A stretch of DNA of 64,000 nt from Sphingomonas sp. S-NIH.Pt15_0812 (GCF_003951315.1 NZ_QLJH01000018.1:1-64000); one strand, 5' to 3'. Counted from the first letter of the stretch, positions 51,220 to 60,256 are shown. Notes: a model not told the origin generated them from the letters alone. Program-made: numbers and translations.

Positions 51220-51475
51220 GCTGGGTCCTTTCGCCGGCATCAACCTCTGCGTTCGTGCGATGTTCCGGTCGCAAGTCATGGTGGCAGCGTCATAAAATCT
51301 TCCGTGCTGAATGGTGACATGGATTGCCGTCGCAGGGAGGGACGGGCCCGGGCCGGGCATGTCCCGTTGCGGGTGCGGAGGAGCCATGCTAATCGCGCCG
51401 TCTGATGTCAGCGCTGGAAAGTGCGTTTTTCGCCATGAAATTCCTGATACGTTTCCCGGATCGATCGTACCGCCG

Positions 51476-53413
51476 GTGAGCACCGCCACCCCGAGCGCGA
51501 TCGCGTCCGACCCCGCCGCCGTCGTGTCGCCGACCCACGGCCACCATCATCATCCCAAACAGGGCCTCGCCAAGCTGGCGCTGGGCGCGATCGGTGTCGT
51601 CTATGGCGATATCGGCACCAGCCCGCTCTACGCGATGAAGGAGGTGTTCGTCGGCCATCATCCGCTGACGGTCGACCAGCTCCATATCTTCGGCGTGGTC
51701 AGCCTGATCTTCTGGTCGCTGTTCCTGATCGTCACGGTCAAATATGTCCTGACCATCCTGCGTGCCGACAATAATGGCGAGGGCGGCAGCCTGGCGCTGC
51801 TCGCGCTGATTCAGCGGCGCAGCGGCGCGGGGCGGAAATGGGGCACCAGCCTGGTGATCCTGGGCGTGCTGGCGACCGCCTTGTTCTTCGGCGACTGCAT
51901 GATCACGCCCGCCATCTCGGTCATGTCGGCGGTGGAGGGGCTGGCGACGGTCGAGCAGGGCTTCGACGCCTTCGTCATCCCGGTCTCGGTCGCGATCCTG
52001 GTCGGCCTGTTCTACATCCAGTCGAGCGGTACGGCGCGGGTCGGCAAGCTGTTCGGCCCGGTGATGCTGGTCTATTTCGTCGTGCTGACGCTGCTCGGCC
52101 TGATGCAGATCTTCGCCCGGCCCGAGGTGCTGCTGGCGCTCGACCCGCGCTGGGCGTTCCGCTTCGCCGCCGAGGATGGCGGCCTCGCCTTCCTCGCGCT
52201 CGGCTCGGTGGTGCTGGCGGTGACGGGGGCGGAGGCGCTCTATGCCGATATGGGTCATTTCGGCCGCCGCCCGATCGAGGTGGCGTGGCTCTATCTCGTC
52301 TTCCCGGCGCTGATGATCAACTATCTGGGTCAGGGCGCGCTGCTGCTCGCCTCGCCCAGCGCGGCGGAGAATCCCTTCTTCCTGATGGCCCCGGAAAGCT
52401 GGCGGCTGCCGTTGGTGATCCTGGCGACCATGGCGACCGTCATCGCCAGCCAGGCGGTCATCACCGGCGCCTTCTCGGTGGTGCAGCAGGCGGTGCAGCT
52501 CGGCCTGATGCCGCGCCTGCGCATCGAACATACCAGCGCGTCGGAGGCGGGGCAGATCTACATCCCGGTCGCCAACTGGACGCTGATGATCATGGTCGTG
52601 CTGCTGATCTTCGGCTTCCGCGAATCGTCCAACCTCGCGGCGGCCTATGGCATCGCCGTCACCGGCACGATGTTCATCAGCACCTGCATGGTCGCCGTGC
52701 TGATCAAGCGCGTGTGGCAATGGCCGACCTGGCTGGTGATCGTCGGCACCACGATCTTCCTGGCGATCGACGGCCTGTATTTCGCGTCCAACCTGACCAA
52801 GGTGCCGGACGGCGGCTGGTTCCCGCTGCTGATCGGCGTGATCGTCTTCACCGTGCTGACCACCTGGTCCAAGGGACGCAAGCTGATGATGGAGCGGCTG
52901 CGCGAGGATGCGATGCCGATGAAGGTCTTCATCGATTCGGCTGCCGCCTCCGCCACCCGCGTGCCGGGCACCGCCGTGTTCATGACCTCGACGCCCGACG
53001 GCGTGCCGCACGCGCTGCTCCACAATCTGAAGCACAACAAGGTGCTGCACGAGCGGATCGTGCTGTTGACCGTGAAGATCGCCGACCAGCCCTATTGGCC
53101 CGATGCCGACCGGGTGAAGAAGGAGACGCTGGGCGAGGGCTTCCACCGGATCGTGCTGCGCTTCGGCTTCATGGAGGAGCCGGACGTGCCGGCCGCGCTG
53201 AAACAGGCGGCGGGCTCGGAAAAGGCGTTCCGGATGATGGACACCAGCTTCTTCCTGTCGCGGCAGACGCTGCTGCCTTCCGACCGGCCGGGCATGGCGC
53301 TGTGGCGCGAGAAGCTGTTCGCCTGGATGCTGCGCAACGCGGAAGGCGCGATGGAATTCTTCCGCCTGCCGACCAACCGGGTGGTCGAGCTCGGCAGCCA
53401 GGTGGAGATTTGA
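51476..53413 (+). CDS. kup: Kup potassium uptake protein
   Basis: A 645-residue potassium-proton symporter of the KUP family with about twelve helices and a cytoplasmic C-terminal domain. The first helix block is [20 protein letters not shown]. The N-terminus has a histidine run (HGHHHH). The start is GTG at 51476. An ATG at 51386 has a good GGAGGAG site, but the 30 codons between them use few G or C third bases, unlike the gene body, so the later start is favoured. Confidence 0.92.
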   Translation: MSTATPSAIASDPAAVVSPTHGHHHHPKQGLAKLALGAIGVVYGDIGTSPLYAMKEVFVGHHPLTVDQLHIFGVVSLIFWSLFLIVTVKYVLTILRADNNGEGGSLALLALIQRRSGAGRKWGTSLVILGVLATALFFGDCMITPAISVMSAVEGLATVEQGFDAFVIPVSVAILVGLFYIQSSGTARVGKLFGPVMLVYFVVLTLLGLMQIFARPEVLLALDPRWAFRFAAEDGGLAFLALGSVVLAVTGAEALYADMGHFGRRPIEVAWLYLVFPALMINYLGQGALLLASPSAAENPFFLMAPESWRLPLVILATMATVIASQAVITGAFSVVQQAVQLGLMPRLRIEHTSASEAGQIYIPVANWTLMIMVVLLIFGFRESSNLAAAYGIAVTGTMFISTCMVAVLIKRVWQWPTWLVIVGTTIFLAIDGLYFASNLTKVPDGGWFPLLIGVIVFTVLTTWSKGRKLMMERLREDAMPMKVFIDSAAASATRVPGTAVFMTSTPDGVPHALLHNLKHNKVLHERIVLLTVKIADQPYWPDADRVKKETLGEGFHRIVLRFGFMEEPDVPAALKQAAGSEKAFRMMDTSFFLSRQTLLPSDRPGMALWREKLFAWMLRNAEGAMEFFRLPTNRVVELGSQVEI

Positions 53414-53934
53414 GCGGGGAGGGGGCGTTCGTCCCAGCCCCCATCATCGTCACCGCGCTGTTCGGCCGTGCCGACCAGGGCTGGTTCGACGCGCAGCGCG
53501 CCGCCTATTTCCCGCCCGAACGCAATGTGCTGGCGGCGCATTGCACGCTCTTCCACCATTTGCCGCCGTCCAGCGCCGCCGAGCTGAAGCATCGCCTGAT
53601 CCAGGCGACGCGGGGTGTGCGGGCGCCCGATGCGAAGGTCGGCGGCCTGATGTCGCTGGGCCGGGGGGTCGCCTATCGGATCGACTGCCCGATGCTGACC
53701 GGCATCCGCGCCGATCTGGTCGATGCCTTTGCCGGGATGCTGACGCCGCAGGATGCCGGCGGCTGGCGACCGCACGTCACCATCCAGAACAAGGTCGACC
53801 CCAAGGTCGCGAAGCTGCTGCTCGGCCGGTTGCAGGCGGAGTTCCAGCCGCGCCGGGTCGAGGTCGCGGGGCTGGCGGCCTGGTGGTATCGCGGCGGCCC
53901 TTGGGAATTGCTGTCGCGTCATTTGTTCGCTTGA
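53410..53934 (+). CDS. 2'-5' RNA ligase family (2H phosphoesterase)
   Basis: A 174-residue protein with the two HxT motifs of 2H phosphoesterases: AHCTLFHH (near residue 40) and PHVTIQNKV (near 121). Substrates could be cyclic phosphates on RNA or nucleotides. TTG start at 53410 overlaps the kup stop by 4 bases (TTGA). Its stop codon sits inside the likely promoter of the tRNA gene downstream. Confidence 0.82.
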   Translation: MSGEGAFVPAPIIVTALFGRADQGWFDAQRAAYFPPERNVLAAHCTLFHHLPPSSAAELKHRLIQATRGVRAPDAKVGGLMSLGRGVAYRIDCPMLTGIRADLVDAFAGMLTPQDAGGWRPHVTIQNKVDPKVAKLLLGRLQAEFQPRRVEVAGLAAWWYRGGPWELLSRHLFA

Positions 53935-53958
53935 CGTCACCGACAAGCCTGCTAAACG
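53931..53958 (+). promoter_or_regulatory. tRNA promoter
   Basis: TTGACG (53931-53936) and TAAACG (53953-53958) are 16 bases apart and end 30 bases before the tRNA, a usual layout for tRNA promoters. The -35 overlaps the end of the phosphoesterase gene. Confidence 0.55.
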
Positions 53959-53988
53959 CGCGCCTCCACGGTGGAGCCAACGCCTTAT

Positions 53989-54065
53989 GGCGAAGTAGCT
54001 CAGCTGGTTAGAGCACGGGAATCATAATCCTGGGGTCGGGGGTTCAAGTCCCTCCTTCGCTACCA
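53989..54065 (+). tRNA. tRNA-Met (anticodon CAT)
   Basis: A 77-base tRNA with encoded CCA. Acceptor arms GGCGAAG and CTTCGCT pair (first pair G-T). The anticodon stem CGGGA/TCCTG encloses loop ATCATAA, giving CAT at 54023-54025. The T-arm has GGTTCAAGTCC. It looks like elongator tRNA-Met; a lysidine-modified tRNA-Ile(CAU) is less likely. Bases 54022-54065 are also the end of a recombinase frame on the other strand, so this tRNA is the probable attachment site of the island. Confidence 0.95.
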
Positions 54066-55258
54066 TCTCCACCGACTTGCTCGGTCCCCTCCGGGGGGCC
54101 GAGCTGGAACCTCCAGTCGCCAAGGCGACGACAGATCCCAGCGACGATATGACTTCAATCGACCATTCGTCCGCATTGAGCGGGCGCAGGGTCACACCCG
54201 CGATGATGTCGCGGATACTGGCGACGACCTTGGCTGATTCGGCGGTGTCGCTGCCGAGGTGGCTGGCAAGCGTGCGAATGCGCTTCCGATAAGTCTCGAC
54301 GATCTCCGGATTGAGCGCGATGACGCCGTCCGCAGCCTCCTCCTCGCGCTGACGCTTCAGCGCCTCCCGCTCTGCCTTTCTGGCGAGGAGCGCTTCCCGA
54401 ATCTCCACAAATTCCGTCGCGCCGCTGGCGATCGCCGCCACCAAGCGTTCGATGACCTTGTCCAGCTTGGCGATCTGCCGGTCCAGGGCGGCGGCATTGC
54501 GCTTCAGATCGCGCGAGTGTTCCGCCATCGCGTTATGATAGCTCTTGACCAGACGCGACACCGCCTCTGGTGCCAAAAGGCGGTCAGCGAGGCCAGCCAC
54601 CACGCGCTTCTCCAGCTCCGCGCGGGGGATCGTGCGGCGAAGCGTGCAGGTCCCGGCCTCACGGGCGCGCGAACAGCCAATTCGGCTGTTGGTGGTGACG
54701 ATCATCGATCCGCCGCATTCGCCGGCAGGTGATGAGGCCGGTCAGGAGGTAGCGCGGGCGGGGGCGCGCGTTCAGCGGCACCATGGCGTGCGACTCGGCT
54801 ATCTCCCACGCCCTCCGCCAGGACTCTTCGTCGACGATTCGCAGGTCCGGCACCTCCATCCAGACACGCTCGCCGTCCGCACTGGGGCGGGATATGCGAC
54901 GGCGCGTCTCGGGATCGCGCTTCATGGTCACGCGATTGTAGAGGTAGCGTCCGACGTAGATCGGATTGCGCAGGACGCCGAGGCCACGGGCTGGCGATCC
55001 CGTGATCGTCGAGGCGCGCCATTCCCCGCCGCGGGGGGGAGGGGATCTTGTCGGCATTCAGCCCATGCGCGATTTTCTTGGGTGATATGCCGGCGATGTA
55101 CTCGGCATAGATTCGTCGGACGACGGCCGCCTGATCCGGATCAATTCGCCGAAGGCCCCGCTCCGGCTCTCCTCGCGCGTCGAGCTGGTGGACGACCTGA
55201 TAGCCATAGGCGAGGCCACCCGGTACGCGGCCGCGCGCGACGGTGCCGCGCTGGCCGC
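54022..55258 (-). pseudogene. large serine recombinase remnant, frameshifted and truncated
   Basis: Three collinear pieces of a serine recombinase can be read on the minus strand. The first, from 55258 (RGQRGTVARGRVPGGLAYGY to HGLNADKIPSPP), continues in another frame at about 55040 (GLGVLRNPIYVGRYLYNRV) after one extra C in a C-run. The next, at about 54720, loses frame through one extra base in the zinc-ribbon cysteine region (ITC RRC GG). The last piece holds the coiled coil (LKRNAAALDRQIAKLDKVIE) and ends inside the tRNA. The N-terminal resolvase domain is missing beyond the IS256 element at 55259, and the part left of it is not seen on the far side. It cannot make an active enzyme. Confidence 0.85.
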
Positions 55259-55289
55259 GGTTGCGCCCCGCAGGGTGGTGTAGCTGAGG
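55259..55289 (+). repeat. IS256 left terminal inverted repeat
   Basis: A 31-base terminal repeat that begins GGTTGCGCC and is the exact inverse of 56454-56484. It abuts the truncated recombinase. Confidence 0.9.
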
Positions 55290-55327
55290 CGGCGTAGCCG
55301 CGCCGATCTCCGGTCAGGCCGGGCTGG

Positions 55328-56392
55328 TCAGGCTGCCATGGCTGGCAGCGCGACGGCGGGATCATCGCTCAATTGCGCGACGCTTTCCAGCGTCATGTAG
55401 CGTCCTCGCTGGACGGCCCATTCACCGTTCTGCTCGAGCAGCAGCGCACCGACGAGGCGGGTGATGGCGTCCTCGTTGGGAAAGATGCCGACGACGCCGG
55501 TGCGGCGCTTGATCTCGCCGTTCAGGCGTTCGAGCGGATTGGTCGAATGCAGCTTGGTGCGATGCTGCGGCGGGAACGACATATAGGCCGAGACGACGCG
55601 GCGCCCGCTCTTGCCGGCATGGGCCATGGCGTTGCGCGCGAAATGAACGCGGCACCGCTGCCATGTGGCGCTGAACACGCGCGAGACGGCCGCCTTGATG
55701 CCCTCGTGCGCGTCCGAGATGACGAGCTTCACGCCGCGCAAGCCGCGCCGCGCGAGGCTCCGCAGGAAGTCCGTCCAGAACGTCTCGGCCTCCGACGCGC
55801 CGATCGCCATCCCCAGGACCTCGCGCCGGCCGTCGCCGTTCACGCCGACCGCGATGGTCACCGCGACCGAGACGATGCGGCCGGCCTGGCGCACCTTCAG
55901 GTACGTCGCGTCGACCCAGACACAGGGCCAGTCGCCTTCGATGGGCCGGTCGAGGAATGCCTTCACGCGCACGTCGATCTCCTCGCACAACCGGCTCACC
56001 TGGCTCTTCGAGATACCGCTCATCCCCATCGCCTTGACCAGATCGTCGACCGAGCGGGTCGAGATGCCCTGGATATACGCCTCCTGCACAACGGCAGTCA
56101 GCGCCTTCTCGGCGAGGCGGCGCGGTTCGAGGAAGGCCGGAAAATAGCTGCCGGTCCGCAAACGCGGGATGCGCAGTTCCACCGTTCCGGCCCGCGTCTC
56201 CCAATCCCGCTCGCGATAGCCGTTGCGTTGGGCGAGCCGGTCGCTGCTCTTCTCGCCGTAGCCGGCGCCGGTCAGGTTACCCACCTCCAGGTCCATCAGC
56301 CGCTGCGCGGCAAAGCCGATCATCTCGCGCAGGAAATCCGCATCCGCGCTCTTTCCCACCAGCGCCTGCAGGTTCATCCTATCGTCGGTCAT
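55328..56392 (-). CDS. IS256 transposase with internal deletion
   Basis: 354 residues from MTDDRMNLQ. The DDE residues are present: Asp in WVDATYLKV, Asp in [10 protein letters not shown] and Glu in [15 protein letters not shown], along with the CRVHF motif. The segment between KSGRRVVSA and AYMSFPPQH is about 45 residues shorter than in typical family members of about 400 residues. The reading frame is kept, so this is an in-frame deletion that removes part of the helical insertion domain. The enzyme is probably inactive. ATG at 56392; the frame is open 60 bases upstream, but the element repeats lie there. Confidence 0.85.
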   Translation of the reverse strand: MTDDRMNLQALVGKSADADFLREMIGFAAQRLMDLEVGNLTGAGYGEKSSDRLAQRNGYRERDWETRAGTVELRIPRLRTGSYFPAFLEPRRLAEKALTAVVQEAYIQGISTRSVDDLVKAMGMSGISKSQVSRLCEEIDVRVKAFLDRPIEGDWPCVWVDATYLKVRQAGRIVSVAVTIAVGVNGDGRREVLGMAIGASEAETFWTDFLRSLARRGLRGVKLVISDAHEGIKAAVSRVFSATWQRCRVHFARNAMAHAGKSGRRVVSAYMSFPPQHRTKLHSTNPLERLNGEIKRRTGVVGIFPNEDAITRLVGALLLEQNGEWAVQRGRYMTLESVAQLSDDPAVALPAMAA

Positions 56393-56453
56393 CGGGGTCT
56401 CCGTGGGTTGAGTGTCGTAACCCAAACCTATCCGAAGATCGCCGATGGCCACC

Positions 56454-56484
56454 CCTCAGCTACACCACCCTGCGGGGCGCAACC
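56454..56484 (-). repeat. IS256 right terminal inverted repeat
   Basis: A 31-base inverse copy of 55259-55289, ending GGCGCAACC, beside the transposase start. Confidence 0.9.
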
Positions 56485-56567
56485 CTCGCACAATACGGGT
56501 AGCGACCTTTACAGTGGCTCCGCGATCCTTCGGGCCCTTGATCTAAGCCGTGAAGCGGGTGGTTGGG

Positions 56568-56634
56568 GTACATCCGACCGTGACCGCACCTCCATTGGAA
56601 GGGAAATGGAGGACGCTGCGGAGGATGTGGCCAC
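56568..56634 (+). repeat. island repeat, copy 1
   Basis: The first of four related repeats. It begins GTACATC and matches copy 2 (57333-57402) at about 40 of the first 48 bases. The closing part is a degenerate inverted repeat (GCTGCGGAGG). It lies upstream of higBA and is not explained by a gene. Confidence 0.5.
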
Positions 56635-56668
56635 CGTTCAATCGTTAAGCTTGACATCGTGCAGTTCT

Positions 56669-56709
56669 GTCGCCCGTCACTTGACAGGCGACGGGTCAGA
56701 AGCTATTTG
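56669..56709 (+). promoter_or_regulatory. higBA promoter and operator
   Basis: A perfect -35 TTGACA (56681-56686) and -10-like TATTTG (56704-56709) are 17 bases apart. An inverted repeat with 10-base arms and a 4-base centre (56669-56678 and 56683-56692, nine of ten paired) overlaps the -35. HigA-type antitoxins bind such sites. A start seven bases after the -10 would place the first transcribed base at or next to the ATG at 56717, giving a leaderless message. Confidence 0.6.
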
Positions 56710-56716
56710 GCTGACC

Positions 56717-57003
56717 ATGGAAATCGAGAGCATTGACACGCGGCGCGGCGGCGCTTCGCTGAAACGGGCAACGCTCGCGGTCTCGACAGCAAATCGGTCG
56801 ATCGCCTCAGCCGCATGCTCCTCTTTCTGGACAGCGCGTCGTCTGTCGAGGCTCTCCGAGCACCACCCAATTATGGCGCTCACCAGTTGACCGGAGATCG
56901 CGCTGGCACCTGGTCGCTTACCGTCACTCGCAATTGGCGCATGACATTCCAGGTAAATGCCGATGGCGCGATCGTTGATCTCGATCTGGAGGATTATCAC
57001 TGA
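56717..57003 (+). pseudogene. higB: HigB-type toxin, frameshifted
   Basis: RelE/HigB-like sequence. The frame with the intact C-terminus (MLLFLDSASSVEALRAPPNY, then WSLTVTRNWRMTFQV) has a stop at 56734 and no start before the ATG at 56815. Before that ATG it reads RRFAETGNARGLDSKSVDRL, which matches the usual N-terminal part. ATG at 56717 (MEIESI) is in another frame. One base appears to be missing between 56734 and 56752. The shortened 62-residue product from 56815 would lack the first third of the toxin. Its TGA overlaps the antitoxin ATG. Confidence 0.7.
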
Positions 57004-57305
57004 TGGCTATCCGTCTCCATGCCAGCCACCGCATCCATCCGGGTCGCTGGCTCGCCACCGAGATCGTCGAGGCTCATGGCCTTTCGGTCAGTGATGCGGC
57101 TTCGCGACTGCATGTCACACGACAGGCCCTCAGCGCCCTGCTGAACGGCAAGGCGGACTTGTCGCCGACCATGGCGATCCGTTTCGAGAAGGTGTTTGGC
57201 ATAGATGCCGAGACGACGCTGCGTATGCAGTTGTCGTGGGACATCCGGCAGGCGCGCGAGCATCAGGACGAGATCATCGTCGAGCGGAGCTTGGTTGCGG
57301 TTTGA
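57003..57305 (+). CDS. higA: HigA-family antitoxin
   Basis: A 100-residue XRE-like helix-turn-helix protein (LSVSDAASRLHVTRQALSAL is the helix-turn-helix region) that follows the HIHPGRWLATEI start typical of HigA. It binds and neutralises HigB and represses the operon. The gene is intact and starts at the last base of the toxin stop. With the toxin damaged it may be an orphan repressor. A likely operator is at 56669-56692. Confidence 0.88.
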   Translation: MAIRLHASHRIHPGRWLATEIVEAHGLSVSDAASRLHVTRQALSALLNGKADLSPTMAIRFEKVFGIDAETTLRMQLSWDIRQAREHQDEIIVERSLVAV

Positions 57306-57332
57306 CCGTAACCGGACTGGGGTACGGCTGGG

Positions 57333-57402
57333 GTACATCTGATCGCGACGGCCCCTCCATAGGAGGGGAAATGTCATACGCGGCGGACGATCTCTCCGCC
57401 GC
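57333..57402 (+). repeat. island repeat, copy 2
   Basis: Second copy, beginning GTACATC and ending with a perfect 8-bp stem, GCGGCGGA and TCCGCCGC, around a 7-base loop. It follows the higA stop by 27 bases. Confidence 0.55.
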
Positions 57403-57468
57403 GAATGTCTGAGATTGGGAGGGGAGCGGAAGGTCGGCTTTCCGGCACAAAGCTTCGAAAGCCGACTT

Positions 57469-57834
57469 TTAGCCGAGCTTCGTCAACGCCTCGATCGTTT
57501 CATCGTGCGTGGGTGGTCTGCTGTCATCTTCTACGAAGTGAACTGCGTCCCGAACGGCATCGTCCGCGAAGTCAAAGTCGTCGCTCATGATGATACAATC
57601 TGCGACGTAGTTCGCGAGTCGAAACGGCAATCGCCCATCGGCTATAGCCGCGAGCAGCCGCCGTGCGCCTTCTCTCGTCACCTCGACGGGCGGCCCATCA
57701 GTGATGAGGATATAGCCGTTCTCACCCGCTCGGAAAGCCGCCTCGCAGGCATTCACTTCGGTAGCGATGTCATCAACCAGCACCTCCGGCGATAGAACGC
57801 CGTTCAAAAATCCTACGAGGGTCACATGCTCCAT
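57469..57834 (-). CDS. hypothetical protein between the two insertion sequences
   Basis: A 121-residue soluble protein, MEHVTLVGFLNG at the N-terminus and an acidic C-terminus (DDFDFADDAVRD). Ala/Glu pattern suggests helices, with a beta segment around ENGYILITDGPPVEV. No family recognised. The frame is open to 57960, inside the IS1182 left end; the ATG at 57834 lies before the insertion and is chosen, but the original N-terminus may have been cut. No good ribosome site is visible. Confidence 0.5.
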   Translation of the reverse strand: MEHVTLVGFLNGVLSPEVLVDDIATEVNACEAAFRAGENGYILITDGPPVEVTREGARRLLAAIADGRLPFRLANYVADCIIMSDDFDFADDAVRDAVHFVEDDSRPPTHDETIEALTKLG

Positions 57835-57910
57835 AGGAGCAGCGTGCATCGGTGAACGAAAGTCCGCAATCAGGAACCGTAGGAGTGGCTCTGAAGGGCC
57901 AATAATGGGT

Positions 57911-59439
57911 GATTGTGTTGAAAAAGGCTGGCTTGCAGTAGTGTCGGTGGTCTGATTCAATTGCCTTGAGGTGAGCGGAGACGGGCCGATGATGGGCGAG
58001 CGGACGGTAGCGCAGGAGGCACTGTTCTACAGCTTCAGCCTGGAGGGGCACGTGCCGGGGGATCATCTGCTGCGCTCGATCGACCGGTTCGTGGATCTGT
58101 CGGTCATCCGCGAGGAGCTGAAGCCCTTCTACAGTGACATGGGTCGCCCCTCGATCGATCCGGAGCTGATGATCCGGATGCTCATCATCGGCTATTGCAT
58201 GGGTATCCGGTCCGAGCGGCGGCTGTGCGACGAGGTGCATCTGAACCTGGCCTATCGCTGGTTCTGCCGACTGGATCTGGACGGCGACGTGCCCGACCAT
58301 TCGACTTTCTCGAAGAACCGGCACGGGCGCTTCCGCGACAGCGACCTGTTGCGCCGGTTGTTCGAGACGACGGTCGCGCGCTGCATGGCCGAGGGGCTGG
58401 TGGGCGGCGAAGGGTTCGCGGTCGACGCCAGCCTGATCCGCGCCGATGCCAACCGCCAGACCGGCGGGCCGGGAAGCGACGGCGTACCACCCGACGCCGA
58501 CAGCCGTGCGGTCCGCGAGTATCTGGCGGTTCTCGACGATGCAGCGTTCGGCGCAGCGACACCGGTGGTGCCAAAGTATCTGGCGCCGGCCGATCCGGCA
58601 TCGCGCTGGACCAGCGCGCATCGCGGGCCGGCCTTCTACGCCTACTCGACCAACTACCTCATCGACCTCGACCACGCCGTCATCATGGACGTGGAGGCGA
58701 GCACCGCCGTACGCCAGGCCGAGGTGACCGCGTGCAAGCGCATGATCGCGCGCGTGCAGGAGCGCTTCGGCGTCTGGCCCGAGCGACTGGCCGCCGACAC
58801 CGCCTACGGCTCGGCCGAGATGCTCGCCTGGCTGGTCCACGAACGCGACATCCAGCCGCACACCCCGGTGTTCGACAAGTCGGCCCGCCGCGACGGCACG
58901 TTCGAACGCGATGCCTTCACCTGCGACCATGACGACGACAGCTACGTCTGCCCTGGCGGCAAGCGCCTTCGCCCCAGGAACCGCAACTTCGCGACCGCCC
59001 GGGGCGATGTCGGCCAGGACGGCTTCATCCGCTACCGCGCGCGACAGCAGGACTGCGGCGGCTGCGCCCTGCGGGAACGCTGCACGCCCAATATGCCGGC
59101 GCGAAAGGTCACCCGCTCGATCCACGAAGGGGCTCGCGACCTGGCCCGCGATATCGCCACCACTGACGCCTACGTCACGTCTCGCCGTCAGCGAAAGGAG
59201 GTCGAGATGCTGTTCGCGCACCTCAAGCGCATCCTGAAGCTCGACCGATTGCGCCTGCGCGGTCCAAACGGTGCCAGGGACGAGTTCCATATGGCAGCCA
59301 CCGCCCAGAACCTCCGCAAGTTGGCCAAGCTCATCCCGATGCCGGTACAGCCGCTACCCGTCTGAGGCGGTCAGCGGCTTCCGGCGCAAACCAGCCCCCA
59401 ATTGTCTCCGCGCCAGACGCCGACTTCTTCAACACAATC
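57911..59439 (+). mobile_element. IS1182-family insertion sequence
   Basis: About 1529 bases. The ends share an inverted repeat: the left begins GATTGTGTTGAAAAAG (57911) and the right reads the same with one difference when inverted (ends 59439). It carries one transposase gene. The flanking bases show GGG on both sides, too little to call a target duplication. It lies just upstream of the hypothetical gene at 57469. Confidence 0.85.
57971..59365 (+). CDS. IS1182-family transposase
   Basis: A 464-residue DDE transposase. The N-terminal domain (ALFYSFSLEGHVPGDHLLRS) is DUF772-like with the IGYCMGIRSERRLCDEV block. The catalytic Asp is in GFAVDASLIRADA, the second near LAADTAYGSAEML, and the Glu in RKEVEMLFAHLKRIL. 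A zinc-type cysteine set (CGGCALRERC) lies before the C-terminal part. GTG start at 57971; the ATG at 57989 is an alternative. No damage is visible, so the element may be active. Confidence 0.9.
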   Translation: MSGDGPMMGERTVAQEALFYSFSLEGHVPGDHLLRSIDRFVDLSVIREELKPFYSDMGRPSIDPELMIRMLIIGYCMGIRSERRLCDEVHLNLAYRWFCRLDLDGDVPDHSTFSKNRHGRFRDSDLLRRLFETTVARCMAEGLVGGEGFAVDASLIRADANRQTGGPGSDGVPPDADSRAVREYLAVLDDAAFGAATPVVPKYLAPADPASRWTSAHRGPAFYAYSTNYLIDLDHAVIMDVEASTAVRQAEVTACKRMIARVQERFGVWPERLAADTAYGSAEMLAWLVHERDIQPHTPVFDKSARRDGTFERDAFTCDHDDDSYVCPGGKRLRPRNRNFATARGDVGQDGFIRYRARQQDCGGCALRERCTPNMPARKVTRSIHEGARDLARDIATTDAYVTSRRQRKEVEMLFAHLKRILKLDRLRLRGPNGARDEFHMAATAQNLRKLAKLIPMPVQPLPV

Positions 59440-59479
59440 GGGCGCGAGCGGACCGCAGGTATGCCCGCTCCTGCTCAGC

Positions 59480-59539
59480 GTACATCGGCCTAAGAAACGG
59501 TTAGAAATGCGCCACTGCGGCAGAGTGTATCTCCGCCGC
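59480..59539 (+). repeat. island repeat, copy 4
   Basis: A copy of the repeat family beginning GTACATC, with a shared internal AGAAATGCG and the closing GCGGCAGA and TCCGCCGC arms. It lies 40 bases beyond the IS1182 right end and overlaps no gene. Confidence 0.5.
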
Positions 59540-59542
59540 CTC

Positions 59543-59734
59543 TCACTCATATTTGCCTCGTTTGGAACGGATTTTCGCAGGATTTGCCATTTCCATCGCC
59601 GCAGCGTCTGCTTCAGCCTTGGTAGCGAATAGGATCGCAAGCCACTGCTTTTCGCTAGCGGAATAAAGCCCCCAGGAGTCGGGTCGTGAGGGATCAGCAT
59701 ATCGGTGTGCTTCATATCCGTGACTATGAGGCAT
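59543..59734 (-). CDS. small hypothetical protein, 63 residues
   Basis: Soluble, basic protein with WGLYSASEKQWLAILFATKA in the middle and a KRGKYE end. GGAG (59742-59745) lies 7 bases before the ATG, which supports expression. A palindrome with TATATA (59757-59766) lies just upstream and could hold a -10 box. Third-base GC is lower than in the chromosome genes, as in other island genes. No function can be assigned. Confidence 0.5.
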   Translation of the reverse strand: MPHSHGYEAHRYADPSRPDSWGLYSASEKQWLAILFATKAEADAAAMEMANPAKIRSKRGKYE

Positions 59735-59820
59735 AAAACCGCTCCAACAGCGCTCAGCTATATAGCCTCATAGGTACGTCCCTCGGAGCACGGCGGATGC
59801 AGAGAACTGGCGAATGCCAG

Positions 59821-59838
59821 CATTCGTGCTTTCGGGCA
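59821..59838 (+). repeat. short direct repeat A
   Basis: ATTCGTGCTTTCGGGC (within 59821-59838). Related copies at 60331-60347 and 60385-60398. Confidence 0.4.
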
Positions 59839-59870
59839 TAGACGGACGTGGAGTATCCCCGACGCTATTC

Positions 59871-59934
59871 GGGGTACATCGGTCGGGGGAACAGCACAGA
59901 ATTGCGATGCTGCGGCGGAGGGTATCTCAGCCGC
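59871..59934 (+). repeat. island repeat, copy 3
   Basis: A copy beginning GGGGTACATCGG, closely matching copy 4, with closing GCGGCGGA and TCAGCCGC arms. It lies between two small genes on the minus strand. Confidence 0.5.
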
Positions 59935-59950
59935 GGTAATAGCGTCAACG

Positions 59951-60178
59951 TTATCGAGCGTTTACAGCGGTAGCCACGGTCGTGTGGGACATGCGTGCCC
60001 GACGACGCTCAAGTTCTTGCCACTTGGAAACCTGTCCGCGATTCTTGGCAACTGCAATCTGTTCCTGCGTGCGCTTCTTTTCCAAGACGCCTAAGCCGAC
60101 AGAGCCACCCAACGCGATCGCTGCGCAGCCTATCGTCATGACTCCCATGATGCGGCGCTCTTTGCTGGTTCCGCTCAT
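59951..60178 (-). CDS. small membrane protein, 75 residues
   Basis: One membrane helix (IMGVMTIGCAAIALGGSVGLGV) is followed by a charged tail with KKRTQEQIAVAKNRG and ERRRARMSH. The ATG at 60178 is chosen because AAGGAG ends 6 bases before it; the ATG 6 bases upstream would leave no spacing. Function unknown; it may be an island membrane peptide. Confidence 0.6.
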   Translation of the reverse strand: MSGTSKERRIMGVMTIGCAAIALGGSVGLGVLEKKRTQEQIAVAKNRGQVSKWQELERRRARMSHTTVATAVNAR

Positions 60179-60256
60179 CACCATCTCCTTACCGCTGAAA
60201 CGCGAGCCTGCAGGGTATCTGCGCATCGTTCGGGAACAGTCGATCCCGCGCGACAC

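Larger units (their letters stand above)
55259..56484 (-). mobile_element. IS256-family insertion sequence
   Basis: About 1226 bases between perfect 31-base terminal inverted repeats (55259-55289 and 56454-56484). It carries one transposase gene on the minus strand. The 8 bases on the two sides (CTGGCCGC and CTCGCACA) are not a duplication, so the flanks were rearranged after insertion or one side deleted. The left end interrupts the serine recombinase gene. Confidence 0.9.

Noticed and set aside
51386..51475. ATG at 51386 with a strong ribosome site as start of kup.
   Set aside because: The 30 codons before GTG 51476 have low third-base GC, unlike the gene; the start is left as uncertain.
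55251..56492. A target-site duplication for IS256.
   Set aside because: The 8-base flanks CTGGCCGC and CTCGCACA differ at several positions.
57415..57795. A plus-strand open frame of 126 residues overlapping the hypothetical minus-strand gene.
   Set aside because: The minus-strand frame has the more balanced amino acid pattern; the two cannot both be favoured without further evidence.
57907..59443. A target-site duplication for IS1182.
   Set aside because: Only GGG is shared on the two sides, too short to be convincing.
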